From: VXYL01 sp965243095 | Lineage (GTDB): Bacteria > Pseudomonadota > Gammaproteobacteria > Pseudomonadales > Azotimanducaceae | Assembly: GCA_965243095.1 (NCBI GenBank) | Contig: OZ251530.1 | Span: 1,860,001 to 1,924,000 of the forward strand | Direction of reading: 5' to 3' | Length of the DNA: 64,000 nt | In this document: positions 50,849 to 60,724 of the stretch, one piece after another | How the letters are laid out: every line of letters starts with the position of its first letter | How positions within the stretch are numbered: position 1 is the first letter of the stretch | Notes under the pieces: generated by a model | Told to the model about the DNA's origin: nothing | What the model saw: the letters and a program-made list of their open reading frames with translations, nothing else | The model's database searches: none | Position numbers and translations under genes: made by a program

Positions 50849-53181
50849 CAGTCTTCGCCTCCGACTATGGTGGACTGCCGCGCCACCACTTGACCGTTGG
50901 CGTCCAGCACGACCACCGCGGCGGTGGCGCCTGCCAAGCCGTCGTCCGCCACCAGCAGGCTGGCTGCCCCGTCATCGCCCAAGCGCTTCGGTTCGGCGAG
51001 GGTTGAGGCCGCATCGCCCACTTGCGTGCGCAACGCCACGGACCACCCCTCGGCACCTTCCACCCGAACGCGGCAACGCAATCCAACCCAAGCGACGCTG
51101 GCGATCGAGGCCGTTGCCGAGCTGCGGACGCCAGACGTCACGCGAACGATTGGCACCAAGCACTCCTGCAAGCTCAGGCCGCCGTGCGCGTACTCGGTGT
51201 TGGCGACGAAGCAGGCGATGCCCGGCCCCACCGCCACTCGTTCTTGGCTGTTCCAATGCCACGGCACCGTGGGCACTTCCACTTTCGATGCGCCGGCGAC
51301 AATCGCGCAGCGTGACCAGCGGGTGGTGACCAGATAGTGCGGCAAATCGACCTTCGGCAGCCCGCCCGGCAGCCACAGCCAGCCGTGATCGGTGACCACG
51401 CGCACTTCGCGCCAACCGGCCGCGAGCAACGCTTCGATGCGTTCCACCAGCAGATCCACCTGTTCGCCAATCCGCAACGCCAGCTTGCCCTGCTCCGCGT
51501 GGCCGAGCTTGTCGAGCTCGCCATCCTCCGTCCACGCTCGGCCGGTGGGATCGCCGGTGGTGGCGGCACCGAGGTATTGGAAGCCCGCGGCTTCAAGCAG
51601 CTTGCGAAAGCGATCCGTGGAGAGCAATTGTTTGGTGGCGGCGATGTTGGGCAGGAAACTCTCGCCCAGCGCCTCGCCTTCGAGTTGATCCGCAATCGGC
51701 GAGCAGGCGGGCTTGGCCGTTGCGGTGACGCTCGGCAGCGCGGCCCAGCTGGTGGAAACGGCAACCGCACGGCCGTTGGCTTCCAACCGATGCGCCAAAC
51801 GCCGCGACACGTCGAAGCGCAGACCATCGGCGAACAGAAACACCGTGCCCGGTTGTACGGCTTGATCGGCGCCATGCTCCACGCCGGTCGCCAGCGGCGC
51901 CGCTTCCGCGAGCGCTTGCAGATGCCGCGCCGCCGCATCCAGCCACGGGGCGTAGATGGCCTTGAGCGCCGCGCCGACCACTTGCGCATCGGCGTTGGCG
52001 CGCACCGCCGCCATGCTGTCGAGCGCGGCCAAATCCACCCGCCACGCTTCCTCGGCGTACCGCTCGGCCAACGCCGCCGTTGAAGCGCCGCCGAGTTCGC
52101 TGACCGTGCCTGCGGCAACCGTCGCCAAGTGGGCAAGGGCTTTGGCCAGTGGCGCAAGGCCCAATCGCGCCCACGCCCAACCACGACGCTCGCCGTGTAC
52201 CCGCTCCAACTCCAAGATGGCTTTGCGGGCGGTGCCGGCGGATTCGTCAGCGAGGCCCCGCAGCGCGTCGCGCAACGCTGCTTCTTCGTTTTCGTTGCAC
52301 TGCGGCCAAGACGAGCGCGGCAGGGTCAAGATGTCCGGCATCGCCCGCCGCAACAACTCGGGCAGCGCCGGATACAGGTTCGGCGCCTCCTCGAGCCGCC
52401 GCCAGACGGCATCCCAAGCCCCTTCGCGCCGGCCAAGCCGCTCCGCCGCTTCGATTTCGCCATCGCCGTCGGGATGGAAGCCGAACTCCGCTTGGCAGCG
52501 AGAGACGAACGCTCCCCAGCGCCCCGCGTGCCAAGCGGCTTTCGTGTCGGCGGCGTCATTCAACCAAACCAGCACGTCGCGCACCGGATCGTTGCTGAGC
52601 AACCGGTCGAAGTCGTCCGCTTCCAGCCGTTTGCCCGCCAAGGCGTACACCGGCGTGGACGCGAGCTCCGAAAGCGACCGGGACATGGCCTCCCGCGTTG
52701 CCGCATCGCGAGCGACATCCAAGCCCAATCCGCCATCCTCCGAGCCGAGGAACGCCTCAACCGTCCAATCCTTGCCGTTCTTCTGCGTCCAGCAAACGCC
52801 CCGATATTGAAGCTCCGCCAGCGGCTTCAAGTGCGCCGGACAAGCCGGCCCCGCCCCGAGCTCGCCCCGCCCCACGCCCGGCAGATAGAGCACCGGCACG
52901 ACGCCCGCCGCAACTGAAGGGACGCTAACCACCCCGTCCACGACACAGCGCAGCCAGATGGCGGGCCCGCTGTTCGCATCCGGCGCGTAATCGCCCAACG
53001 CGAGCAGATGCGGGATGAGACCGCGCAGTTCCGTAACGACGTTGCGCCACTGTTCCGCCTGATCCGTCCACAGGATGGCCGCCGGCGGCACCACGTCGTT
53101 GGGGTTGTACTGGGCGGCGACTGCAATCGACGCCTGCAGCCGCCCGACGACGCTATCGGCGCTAGATCCCTTGCGCGGCAT
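50848..53181 (-). CDS. pglZ: BREX phosphatase-family protein PglZ (type B)
   Basis: A 777-residue alkaline-phosphatase-superfamily protein. The metal-binding signatures are VFLFADGLRFDVSRRLA and, further on, VVTDHGWLWLPGG. Length and the N-terminal SVVGRLQASIAVAAQYNPND resemble the PglZ type B of BREX-1. It works with BrxC and PglX in modification and phage exclusion. It is 17 bp downstream of the AlbA_2 gene and overlaps brxL. Confidence 0.95.
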   Translation of the reverse strand: MPRKGSSADSVVGRLQASIAVAAQYNPNDVVPPAAILWTDQAEQWRNVVTELRGLIPHLLALGDYAPDANSGPAIWLRCVVDGVVSVPSVAAGVVPVLYLPGVGRGELGAGPACPAHLKPLAELQYRGVCWTQKNGKDWTVEAFLGSEDGGLGLDVARDAATREAMSRSLSELASTPVYALAGKRLEADDFDRLLSNDPVRDVLVWLNDAADTKAAWHAGRWGAFVSRCQAEFGFHPDGDGEIEAAERLGRREGAWDAVWRRLEEAPNLYPALPELLRRAMPDILTLPRSSWPQCNENEEAALRDALRGLADESAGTARKAILELERVHGERRGWAWARLGLAPLAKALAHLATVAAGTVSELGGASTAALAERYAEEAWRVDLAALDSMAAVRANADAQVVGAALKAIYAPWLDAAARHLQALAEAAPLATGVEHGADQAVQPGTVFLFADGLRFDVSRRLAHRLEANGRAVAVSTSWAALPSVTATAKPACSPIADQLEGEALGESFLPNIAATKQLLSTDRFRKLLEAAGFQYLGAATTGDPTGRAWTEDGELDKLGHAEQGKLALRIGEQVDLLVERIEALLAAGWREVRVVTDHGWLWLPGGLPKVDLPHYLVTTRWSRCAIVAGASKVEVPTVPWHWNSQERVAVGPGIACFVANTEYAHGGLSLQECLVPIVRVTSGVRSSATASIASVAWVGLRCRVRVEGAEGWSVALRTQVGDAASTLAEPKRLGDDGAASLLVADDGLAGATAAVVVLDANGQVVARQSTIVGGED

Positions 53182-53198
53182 CGTTCTTCACCGTTGCG

Positions 53199-54524
53199 TC
53201 AGCCTTGCCCGTGGTGCGGAGTTTGCGGAGCGAACTCGGTCGCGCCCGCAGGGCGCGCCGCATGGGGTTGCGCCGCGTAGATGGTCAAGCGGAGTTCGGC
53301 GTTGTCGAACAGCTCGATCTTCGGCTCGATGCCGGAGAGCGCCGTGCTGTTGTCCAAGATGATCGGCATGCCTTCGCCGCGACGCTCCATCATGTGGCGC
53401 CGGGGCGTTTCCAGCCACGGCTCATCGGGAATCGGACACCGCGCCAGCAAGCTGCAAATCGCGTCGTTGCGCGCCGACTGCCGGTAGCGCAGGCTCTCGA
53501 TGGTGAGCGTGTTGGGGAGGCCACCCGGCGAATATAGCTCAAGCCGGTTGTCGAACATCCGCAGCCGCACTTTGGACCCATGGACGGAGTAGTCGCGATG
53601 CGCCACGGCGTTGACGAGCGCCTCGAAGACAGCCTGCAGGTCGTACTGCGGCAAGTCCGTGCGCCCCAAGTGCTTGAACGCGGCGGTTTTCATGTTGCGG
53701 GCGACGAAGCGACAGGCATCGATCACTTGGGCATCCAGCGGCCCGGTGGCATCAAGGGCATCCAGTTGGTAGGGCGCACGCGGCGAGTCCACGCGGATAT
53801 CGTTGCCACGATAGGCCACGGCCTGCACATAGGCGTTCGGCAACCAGCGGCGGGGATCGTAACCGGCCATCAGCACACCCGCGATCGTGGGCCTCGCGGT
53901 GCCTTCCTCGTCCTGTGCCGCCATGCCCAGCTTGGAAAGGAAAACCGCGTCGGCTTCATCCGACCGCGGCGAGCGGAACCGTGCCCACAGCAACGTCTCG
54001 AGATCCCTCAGTCGCGCCCCCGGCACAGGTTGCTCGTCGAACGGCGCGACATGCTGCTGACCCCGCTGGTCGAACAACCGCGCCAGCAGGGAGGGCGAGA
54101 TCGGGCGCTTCGAATCGGCCACCCGATGCAGGTAGCCGCCCGGACTGCGATGCACGAAGGGACTGCGCGGCACGTCAACCTTCACCACGGCCACTTCGAC
54201 GCCTTCCGAGGACGGCAGACGAAGCCGATCCACCGTCACCTGCTCCAAAGGCGGCTCAATGGAATCCACGCACACGTTGCGGACGAACTCGACCACCGCA
54301 TCCAGGTGCTCCGCTGGTACGCCAACGACCTCTCGCGTCTTGTCCGCAACGCCCAAGACGAGTACGCCACCTTGGCTGTTGGCGAAGGCGGCCAGCCCAT
54401 CGGCCAGCGAATCCCGGTGGGGGCCTCTGATCTTGCCACCAACGAACCGCAACTCCTTGATTTCCAAGAAGGAACTCTCGCCAAGGCGTACGCTGTCCAA
54501 GAGTTCGGCTTTGGTGTCAAACAT
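53199..54524 (-). CDS. AlbA_2/Schlafen-domain protein with HATPase-like C-terminus (BREX cargo)
   Basis: A 441-residue protein: N-terminal AlbA_2 (Schlafen-like) domain (FLEIKELRFVGGKI, DSLADGLAAFANSQGGVLVLGV), then a central region (FEALVNAVAHRDYSVHG) with the N-box of GHKL ATPases, and SPGGLPNTLT near 340. Such proteins are often annotated as transcription regulators or accessory defence genes. It sits between the OLD nuclease and PglZ inside the BREX operon. A BREX regulator or independent cargo function are both possible. Confidence 0.85.
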   Translation of the reverse strand: MFDTKAELLDSVRLGESSFLEIKELRFVGGKIRGPHRDSLADGLAAFANSQGGVLVLGVADKTREVVGVPAEHLDAVVEFVRNVCVDSIEPPLEQVTVDRLRLPSSEGVEVAVVKVDVPRSPFVHRSPGGYLHRVADSKRPISPSLLARLFDQRGQQHVAPFDEQPVPGARLRDLETLLWARFRSPRSDEADAVFLSKLGMAAQDEEGTARPTIAGVLMAGYDPRRWLPNAYVQAVAYRGNDIRVDSPRAPYQLDALDATGPLDAQVIDACRFVARNMKTAAFKHLGRTDLPQYDLQAVFEALVNAVAHRDYSVHGSKVRLRMFDNRLELYSPGGLPNTLTIESLRYRQSARNDAICSLLARCPIPDEPWLETPRRHMMERRGEGMPIILDNSTALSGIEPKIELFDNAELRLTIYAAQPHAARPAGATEFAPQTPHHGQG

Positions 54525-54597
54525 CGTGCGGGCCCCTTACCAACCGAGTTGCTGTCCACAAGCACCAACTGTCAGATGATGGTGGACGAAAAATGTC

Positions 54598-56478
54598 CTA
54601 TTGCCGTGCGTCGATCGTCAGATTGATCAATCGAAACAGCTCGGCGAAGCGGTCCAATGTCTCGTCCGAAAATGCCATTTCTTGTTTCTTCATAATCAAG
54701 GTTTCCGCGACTCTGCCGTGGTTGAACTTCTCAGCCAGCTCAGCGATACGCTTTGTAATGCGATCTCCTGGCGGCAGGGCTTCCAGTTTGATGTCGTCGT
54801 CCTCAAATGTACCGTTGTAAAGACCGAGATACTCCGACTCATCAAACAAGTCCTCGATCTCAGCGTGAGGTTTTTTTGCGGCCTTATTGACGAATATAAC
54901 GCGACTTGCCGCAATAAGTTCATCGACCATGTTCTGTATCCGTTGTACGCCCTTGGCGTCGGAATCCACAACCACAGTCACGTCGAGGTGTGGGCCAACC
55001 AAACTGACAAATGTCGGTATGTTGGCAGCACTACCAGCAGGGAGCACACGCCATCGGTCGTCAAGGCCCTCTCGACCAGCCTCCGTACACGCGGTACTCA
55101 TTACGTTGAGGTAAATGTAGTCCGAAGTACCTTCCACTACGAGGTTATGTGGGCCTACGAAGAGGTTTTGGGCTATGTCGTAGCCGAGAGCGGCTTGTAG
55201 TGGAAACAGGCTGTCAGGGTCCTTTGCAGTCAATCCGGCCGTCGCGATAGCCCCATGTGGCGGCCCTTTATCTTCGATTACGCGAACTTGCTGCAGGCTG
55301 TCGGGCCTTACCATGAACGGTGAGTGAGTGGTATAGACAACCGGCGAGTCGGGCGCTAGACGTTCATTTATGAACCTCAGGAAGTCTCCCTGGGCCCTTC
55401 CATGTAGATTAAGAGCCGGTTCGTCCAACAAAATAACCGGAGGCCGGTCTGTCTTGAACTCACTGAACGCCGCGAGAAACGAAAAAAACCACTGAAATCC
55501 AGACGATCGTTGACTGAAATTGTTTGAGTATCTGGTGCGGTTGTCCCGAAGACGTAGATCAAGAAAACGATCTCCGTTGGATTGGCGATCAACGTCAAGA
55601 AGGACCTCCAAGTATGGATTCTGGTGCCAGTACTCGAAAACTTGATTAGTCAAATCGATTTGCACGGCCTCCAACTCTGCCCTCCGAACCTCGTACTGGT
55701 CGTTCCCCAATTGACTGACGTCGGTACCAGCCAACTCGAGCAGAGCGCGGGCGGTTTGCAGGCCATCCTTAGGAAGGCCGCCCTCGCCTCCGGCTCCGAT
55801 GTCCCGAAAGTTGACGCGGCCCGGAAGTGTACTGTATTGAGTGAACCTAAAGAACGTCGGTAGCTTCTGCAAAAGTACTTCCTTGCAGGCGTCAAGGAAG
55901 GACTTCTTGGTCAACCCGAGTTCCGCAAGGACGGACTTAGCGGCATCCAAATCTGCGTCGCTGGGTTGGTCGCCGTCCGCAGGGACCACCGGCGTCTCCA
56001 ATCGGCTTCGGAGGTCATCGAGGGTAGAGGCATCGCTAACCATTGACCTGACCCGTTCGGGGAATCGTTTGGTGAGGCCGGCGACGGCCGCTGCTTCTGA
56101 AAACTCCGTCTTTGACCAGGCGAGTTCGCTGTTGTACCTGCGGCCAACCGTGACATCGGACGGGTCCCACACCTCTGGGCCTATGATGTGGTGAACGTGG
56201 GATCGGTCGTCGTCGCTGAGAGTGAACGTGACAGCTATTGGGCTGCGTTCTTCGAGGTCGCCATCACGCCTGTGCTGGGCCACAAGCCCTCGCGGATACT
56301 GATCTTGCACGTCGAACTGGGCGTCGTACGCAGGGTTGAACAGATACAGCGCTTCCAAAAGCCCGGACTTCCCGGCCTCGTTTTTGCCTACTAGGCAAGT
56401 GACCGATGGATCCAACTCGATCTCACCGGAGTCGACGATGTTGCGAAAGTTTTTGACTCGAAAGGACTTGACTTTCAT
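54598..56478 (-). CDS. OLD-family ATPase/TOPRIM nuclease (BREX cargo)
   Basis: A 626-residue protein: MKVKSFRVKNFRNIVDSG, Walker A GKNEAGKS (31-38), Walker B VILLDEPALNLH (~349), switch TTHSPFMV, then a TOPRIM domain with VVEGTSDYIYL (~447) and VVVDSDAKG (~503). This is the class of OLD/GajA nucleases that cut DNA in response to phage. No gajB helicase follows, so it is not Gabija; it is a stand-alone OLD nuclease. G+C is visibly lower than in the flanking BREX genes, suggesting a recent insertion between pglX and pglZ. Confidence 0.93.
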   Translation of the reverse strand: MKVKSFRVKNFRNIVDSGEIELDPSVTCLVGKNEAGKSGLLEALYLFNPAYDAQFDVQDQYPRGLVAQHRRDGDLEERSPIAVTFTLSDDDRSHVHHIIGPEVWDPSDVTVGRRYNSELAWSKTEFSEAAAVAGLTKRFPERVRSMVSDASTLDDLRSRLETPVVPADGDQPSDADLDAAKSVLAELGLTKKSFLDACKEVLLQKLPTFFRFTQYSTLPGRVNFRDIGAGGEGGLPKDGLQTARALLELAGTDVSQLGNDQYEVRRAELEAVQIDLTNQVFEYWHQNPYLEVLLDVDRQSNGDRFLDLRLRDNRTRYSNNFSQRSSGFQWFFSFLAAFSEFKTDRPPVILLDEPALNLHGRAQGDFLRFINERLAPDSPVVYTTHSPFMVRPDSLQQVRVIEDKGPPHGAIATAGLTAKDPDSLFPLQAALGYDIAQNLFVGPHNLVVEGTSDYIYLNVMSTACTEAGREGLDDRWRVLPAGSAANIPTFVSLVGPHLDVTVVVDSDAKGVQRIQNMVDELIAASRVIFVNKAAKKPHAEIEDLFDESEYLGLYNGTFEDDDIKLEALPPGDRITKRIAELAEKFNHGRVAETLIMKKQEMAFSDETLDRFAELFRLINLTIDARQ

Positions 56479-56517
56479 CAGGTGTCTCCTAGTTAAGGTG
56501 TGACTGCATGGTCGGCA

Positions 56518-59500
56518 TCAAAGGTCGATGTTGTGGCTCGAAGTGTCTTTACGGGACGCAACGTGGAGATCGTTGACCCGCTCAGCCGTAAACTCACCAT
56601 CGCGCCAGAACCAAGGGTATTGCTCTTGGTCTTGATGCGGCTCCTTGCCGCGGTCCTTGCGCCAGTGGATGTTGGGCTTGGCGCGGAAGACGCCGGCGCC
56701 CTTCTTGCCGCCGGGGATGTCGTCCGCCATGAAGGGGCGGATGTTTAGGCGGACGCCGTCGTTGATGTCGGGTTCCCAGCCGATGGGCTGTTCGGCGAGG
56801 GGTTTCCAGCGGACGAAGATGTCGTGGGGCGGTTCGCCGATGAGGATGGCGGACAGGCGCGACTGTAGGGCGAGGGCGGCGGCGAGGCGGTCTTCGGCAC
56901 CGGGGTCGTTGCGGCTTACGCCATCGCGTTGGCGGGTGATCCAGTCGCCCAAGTAGCTGTAGGTGAGGGATTCCAGGCAGCGGCGGCCTTGGCCGTCCTC
57001 GGCGGCGAGCTTGTGGTAGTTGACTAGGGCGTGGAAGCCATCGTGCTTGCGACCGTCCCAGATGTGCCAGATGAAGGGGCGGTGGTGGAAGAGCTTGCAG
57101 TGTTGCTCGAAGAAGCGGTTGCGGAGCCAGTCGTCCAGCGTGGTGGCGTTGGCGTCGGCGAGCAGGCTGGTCTGTACGCTTTCGTGCCATGCGTCGCCAT
57201 AGGCTGCGGCCAACACGGCCTGCAGTCGTTCCGCTGCTGGGCGTTCGCCGCGCACCGGTGGGATGCAGACGATGCCGTCCTCGTCTGCCAAGGCGAGCAG
57301 CGGTTCGCAGGCGCGTACCCACTCGCGTTGTTCGGCGGCCAATGCCATGTCCAAGTCCTGTTCGGCGGGCCAGCGGTATCCGAGCAGGCGGGCTAAAGCG
57401 ACCTGCAATACCGTGGCATCTGCGCGTATTGTACCTTGGGTTGTGCGCTTGTGGGAGGCGTCCCATTCGACGGTGCCGCACGGGTGTCCGTGGAAGATCC
57501 ACTGCGTTGGGTCGTTCGAGTAGGGCTTCGGCAGGCCGTTGGGGTATTCCCGCTTGGCGACTGCGCTCCAATGGTCGAGATCGAACGGGACCTTGACCAA
57601 GGTGGCGTTGGTGACGTTCATCTTTTGGTCGATGCGCCTGACGGCTTCGTTGTAGGCAGGCGAGGAGCAGAAGCACCAGATGGCGGGGAGGTGTTCTTCG
57701 CGTTCCGGCAAGACCACCGCACAGTTCGTATCCCATGCGCTCCTAGAAATCAGCGTGGCAGGCAAACGTCCCATTTGTCCGATTGCCAATCCGCGGCTGC
57801 CCCACGCGGACTGGCCACGGATGTACGCACCGGACGAGATGAGCGATCCCTTGCCGCCTTCCCACCGAAATACTTGCCGCCTGCCGCCGTAATGTTCCGT
57901 AGCGTCCGCGGACGACTGGAACGTGCTCCAGACGTCGCCGATCATCACTTCCCAAACATGCATCACAAAGCGGTTCTTGTCGACTGTGCTCACACCTTGA
58001 AGCGCGGGTGCGTAGGCGGTCAGCAGGCAAGTCGCCGCGGTGCCGTCCATTGTTATTCGTGCGTCGGGACTCTCCAACTGTTGCGCCTGCTCTACGGCGC
58101 CAACAACGGTCGTGTGTAGGTGCGTGGCCTTTTCGCCTGCCGTGCGACCACCGGACACGTCGATGCCACGCAAAGTGCTGCTCGCAACATTGCCATCGAA
58201 CAACTCGCGGCTTTTAGGGCGTTCGCGGCTCAGCGTGAGAAGAACAGCCTTTACGACTTCGCCACCAATCGTCTCGAAGGCACCCGGCCCCAATTGTGCC
58301 AGTAGGTGCCAAGTCTCGCTCACAAGGAGCTTTTCCCTGAGCTTCCGGTAGCTTGTGAGGAACAGCCAGTTCTGCGGCAGCACAAGGCTCGCAGTGCCAC
58401 CTCTCACGCAAAGATCGATACAGCGTTCGAGAAACACGGTGGCAAGGTCGTTCTTGGCCGATGGGTGATTTGCGCAGAATTGCTTCAGCCTTTCCGACTG
58501 CTTGCCACGAGCAAGATACGGCACGTTCGTCGTCACCAAGTGGTACTTGCTCCCAAGCAGATCGGCGGCCTTCGCCAGCCCGCTGGCGGCTAGTGCCATC
58601 TCGCGTTGCTCTTCGCTGGTTCCTTCCGCCAGCGCTTCTGTCAACACCGTCGAGACTTCCTGCAAATCCACAATCTTGGCCGCATCTGACGCTGCCGGAT
58701 TCAGCAGGCTGCCGAGCGTGGGTGCGTCCTTGAACAGGTCGTATAGCCAGTCCATGGCGATGCGGAGGTTGTGGCGTCCTCCGGCCAATTCCGCCCATTG
58801 CGCCTTGGTGGTGCCGACCGAGAGGCCGGAACAAGCCACGTTCATCGCCGGCAGGCGACGGTGCCCGCCAGCTTTCGGGAAGCGCCAAGCTGCCATTGCG
58901 AGCGCGAAGACGGCGATCTCCACGCACCGCGCGTCGATCTCCAGCCCGTGCAGGTTGTCGCGGATCACGGCGTCCACGGCGTCGCGGGCCGGCAAGCCTT
59001 CCAATGCCATCCGCATCGGCACCAGCATGGCGAAGGCGGCAACCAGAAAGTGGCCGGAGCCACAGCACGGGTCGAGGAACTTCAGTTCGCCCAACTGCTT
59101 CGGCCAGCTCTCGAAGGGGCCTGCCGCGGGACGCCATACGCCGCCGTCGGCCTCCCGCACGAAACGCAAGTACGCGAGCGGCACACCCGGAATCGCCGCC
59201 TTCTCCCGCAACTCCGCTTCGGATTGCGCCGCCTTGAGATCGGCGTCCGTCAACCGGCGGGCGGCCCACCATGCGCCCAAGCTGTTGTCCAGCAGGAAGC
59301 TCACCATGTACGGTTCGGTGAAGAGTTGGGTGACGGCTGGCAGCTCGTCCGCGCCGATCTTGGCTTCCGAGCGGTTTACATCCACCTTCTTCTGCGACTG
59401 CCAGAACTGATACACCCAGCCGAGGGCATCCGACGCGGTGAACACGTCGGTGGGCAAGCCTTCCACCAGCGCTTCCATCCGCTGGCGGTGCTCTTGCGCG

Positions 59501-59988
59501 AAGGCAACCTCGAACACCGGCAGATCGGCTCGGAACACTTGCGGCAGCATGGCGTGGGCGAAGCGGGCGGCCAGCGTCCACTTGTCCATGCCTTCGCCGC
59601 CGGCCCCGCTGCTGCCGTTGTGCTCCTTTGCTAGCGCCTCGCACTCGTCCAGCGTCACCGCCACGCCCAATTCGGGCTCGATGAGCAGGTTGTTCTCGGC
59701 AAGGAAGCGGGCGAACAACATGCCGTGCCAGTGCTCGTAGGCACACTCTTGCGCCAGCCGCACGATGGCTTGGGCACCGGACCCGGCATCACGACGGTCA
59801 CCCAGTTGGCGGGCATGGGCGCGAAGCCGCCGCCGCAAGCGGCGCTGGGGTTCGCCCATGTGCGGGTAGGGGTTCGCGGTGTGTACCGCCAGCGCCTCCA
59901 ACGCCGCTCTCGCGCCTGCCTCGGCAACCGCCCGAGCGTCTGTGACGGCGCGTTCGAGGCGCCTTCTCAACTCTGGTCGGAGGGTCAT
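56518..59988 (-). CDS. pglX: BREX adenine-specific DNA methyltransferase PglX
   Basis: An 1156-residue methyltransferase. Motif I is LDPCCGSGHFLVAAF (about residue 303) and motif IV is TTNVPYLARGKQ (the NVPYL variant of PglX, about 488). A long C-terminal target-recognition region follows. PglX methylates a non-palindromic site on host DNA at N6 of adenine and marks self in BREX. Length and order agree with type 1 systems. The start is ATG 59988; 112 bp separate it from the upstream cargo pair. Confidence 0.97.
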   Translation of the reverse strand: MTLRPELRRRLERAVTDARAVAEAGARAALEALAVHTANPYPHMGEPQRRLRRRLRAHARQLGDRRDAGSGAQAIVRLAQECAYEHWHGMLFARFLAENNLLIEPELGVAVTLDECEALAKEHNGSSGAGGEGMDKWTLAARFAHAMLPQVFRADLPVFEVAFAQEHRQRMEALVEGLPTDVFTASDALGWVYQFWQSQKKVDVNRSEAKIGADELPAVTQLFTEPYMVSFLLDNSLGAWWAARRLTDADLKAAQSEAELREKAAIPGVPLAYLRFVREADGGVWRPAAGPFESWPKQLGELKFLDPCCGSGHFLVAAFAMLVPMRMALEGLPARDAVDAVIRDNLHGLEIDARCVEIAVFALAMAAWRFPKAGGHRRLPAMNVACSGLSVGTTKAQWAELAGGRHNLRIAMDWLYDLFKDAPTLGSLLNPAASDAAKIVDLQEVSTVLTEALAEGTSEEQREMALAASGLAKAADLLGSKYHLVTTNVPYLARGKQSERLKQFCANHPSAKNDLATVFLERCIDLCVRGGTASLVLPQNWLFLTSYRKLREKLLVSETWHLLAQLGPGAFETIGGEVVKAVLLTLSRERPKSRELFDGNVASSTLRGIDVSGGRTAGEKATHLHTTVVGAVEQAQQLESPDARITMDGTAATCLLTAYAPALQGVSTVDKNRFVMHVWEVMIGDVWSTFQSSADATEHYGGRRQVFRWEGGKGSLISSGAYIRGQSAWGSRGLAIGQMGRLPATLISRSAWDTNCAVVLPEREEHLPAIWCFCSSPAYNEAVRRIDQKMNVTNATLVKVPFDLDHWSAVAKREYPNGLPKPYSNDPTQWIFHGHPCGTVEWDASHKRTTQGTIRADATVLQVALARLLGYRWPAEQDLDMALAAEQREWVRACEPLLALADEDGIVCIPPVRGERPAAERLQAVLAAAYGDAWHESVQTSLLADANATTLDDWLRNRFFEQHCKLFHHRPFIWHIWDGRKHDGFHALVNYHKLAAEDGQGRRCLESLTYSYLGDWITRQRDGVSRNDPGAEDRLAAALALQSRLSAILIGEPPHDIFVRWKPLAEQPIGWEPDINDGVRLNIRPFMADDIPGGKKGAGVFRAKPNIHWRKDRGKEPHQDQEQYPWFWRDGEFTAERVNDLHVASRKDTSSHNIDL

Positions 59989-60100
59989 CGTCGCTTCTCA
60001 GTACACGCCCCACTGGCGCACCACACCGCTTCGTAGGTCACACATTCTAGCACCTCGGTTGGGAGGAAGCATCTTTATGGTGTGTCTCTAGCGTCCAGCG

Positions 60101-60724
60101 TTAGGCGGCTTCGATCTGCGCGGAGAGCGTGTTGAAGAGGCGGTCGCAGTGGCCGCACCGTTGCCTCACACGAGAGGGGTCAATAAGGCCTAGAAGGTAA
60201 CGGGCATGGCGAATCTTGTGATAACGGCCCATCGTGGTGTGCTCCGTAGCCCGATTCAGCGCCCGCTCGATGTCTTCCTTCGGTACGTCCTCTAGGTTTT
60301 GTGTGCGGGGCAGCGCATTGCGGCTGAACCTCTTGCCGTAATAGGCGGTCAAGGCATCGGCGTCGGCGACGATCCAAGTCTCCATCACCTGCGCCATCAA
60401 ATGCACGGCATCCTCTTGGGCAAAGGTGACGTCCCATCCATCGCGGTCGGCCAAGTGCTCCCTAGGGGTTGTGGAGACCGGGGCCTCGGCGTCCACCAGC
60501 AGCACCACAAAGTAATCGCGGTTAGTGGCCGTGGCGTTGCGAAAGGCACGCAACGCGTCACCGCGTGTGCCGCAGCACACCAGTCTCCAGCGCAGACGCT
60601 TGCGTTCGGCAGCTTGCTTTAGCGCTTCCAGTAGTGCCTCCATGCCCTTCCGCAGCGCCGCCTTGCCTTCGCTGCTGTTGCTGCCGATGGGGCCACCTTC
60701 CATGTAGATCTCTATGCCCTTCAC
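60101..60724 (-). CDS. DUF4276-like TOPRIM-type partner protein (BREX cargo)
   Basis: A 207-residue protein starting with GTG 60724 overlapping the ATPase stop (GTGA). MKGIEIYMEGGPIG has the conserved N-terminal Glu, and YFVVLLVDAEAPV the Asp-x-Glu strand, followed by HLMAQVMETWIVADADALTA and a helical C-terminus ending in CGHCDRLFNTL. These match DUF4276, which resembles the TOPRIM partner of OLD-like ATPases. It forms a two-gene unit with the ATPase upstream. Confidence 0.85.
   Translation of the reverse strand: MKGIEIYMEGGPIGSNSSEGKAALRKGMEALLEALKQAAERKRLRWRLVCCGTRGDALRAFRNATATNRDYFVVLLVDAEAPVSTTPREHLADRDGWDVTFAQEDAVHLMAQVMETWIVADADALTAYYGKRFSRNALPRTQNLEDVPKEDIERALNRATEHTTMGRYHKIRHARYLLGLIDPSRVRQRCGHCDRLFNTLSAQIEAA

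Noticed and set aside
54598..56478. Gabija system (GajA)
   Set aside because: The protein fits the GajA/OLD class but no UvrD-like GajB helicase gene is adjacent; called stand-alone OLD-family cargo instead.
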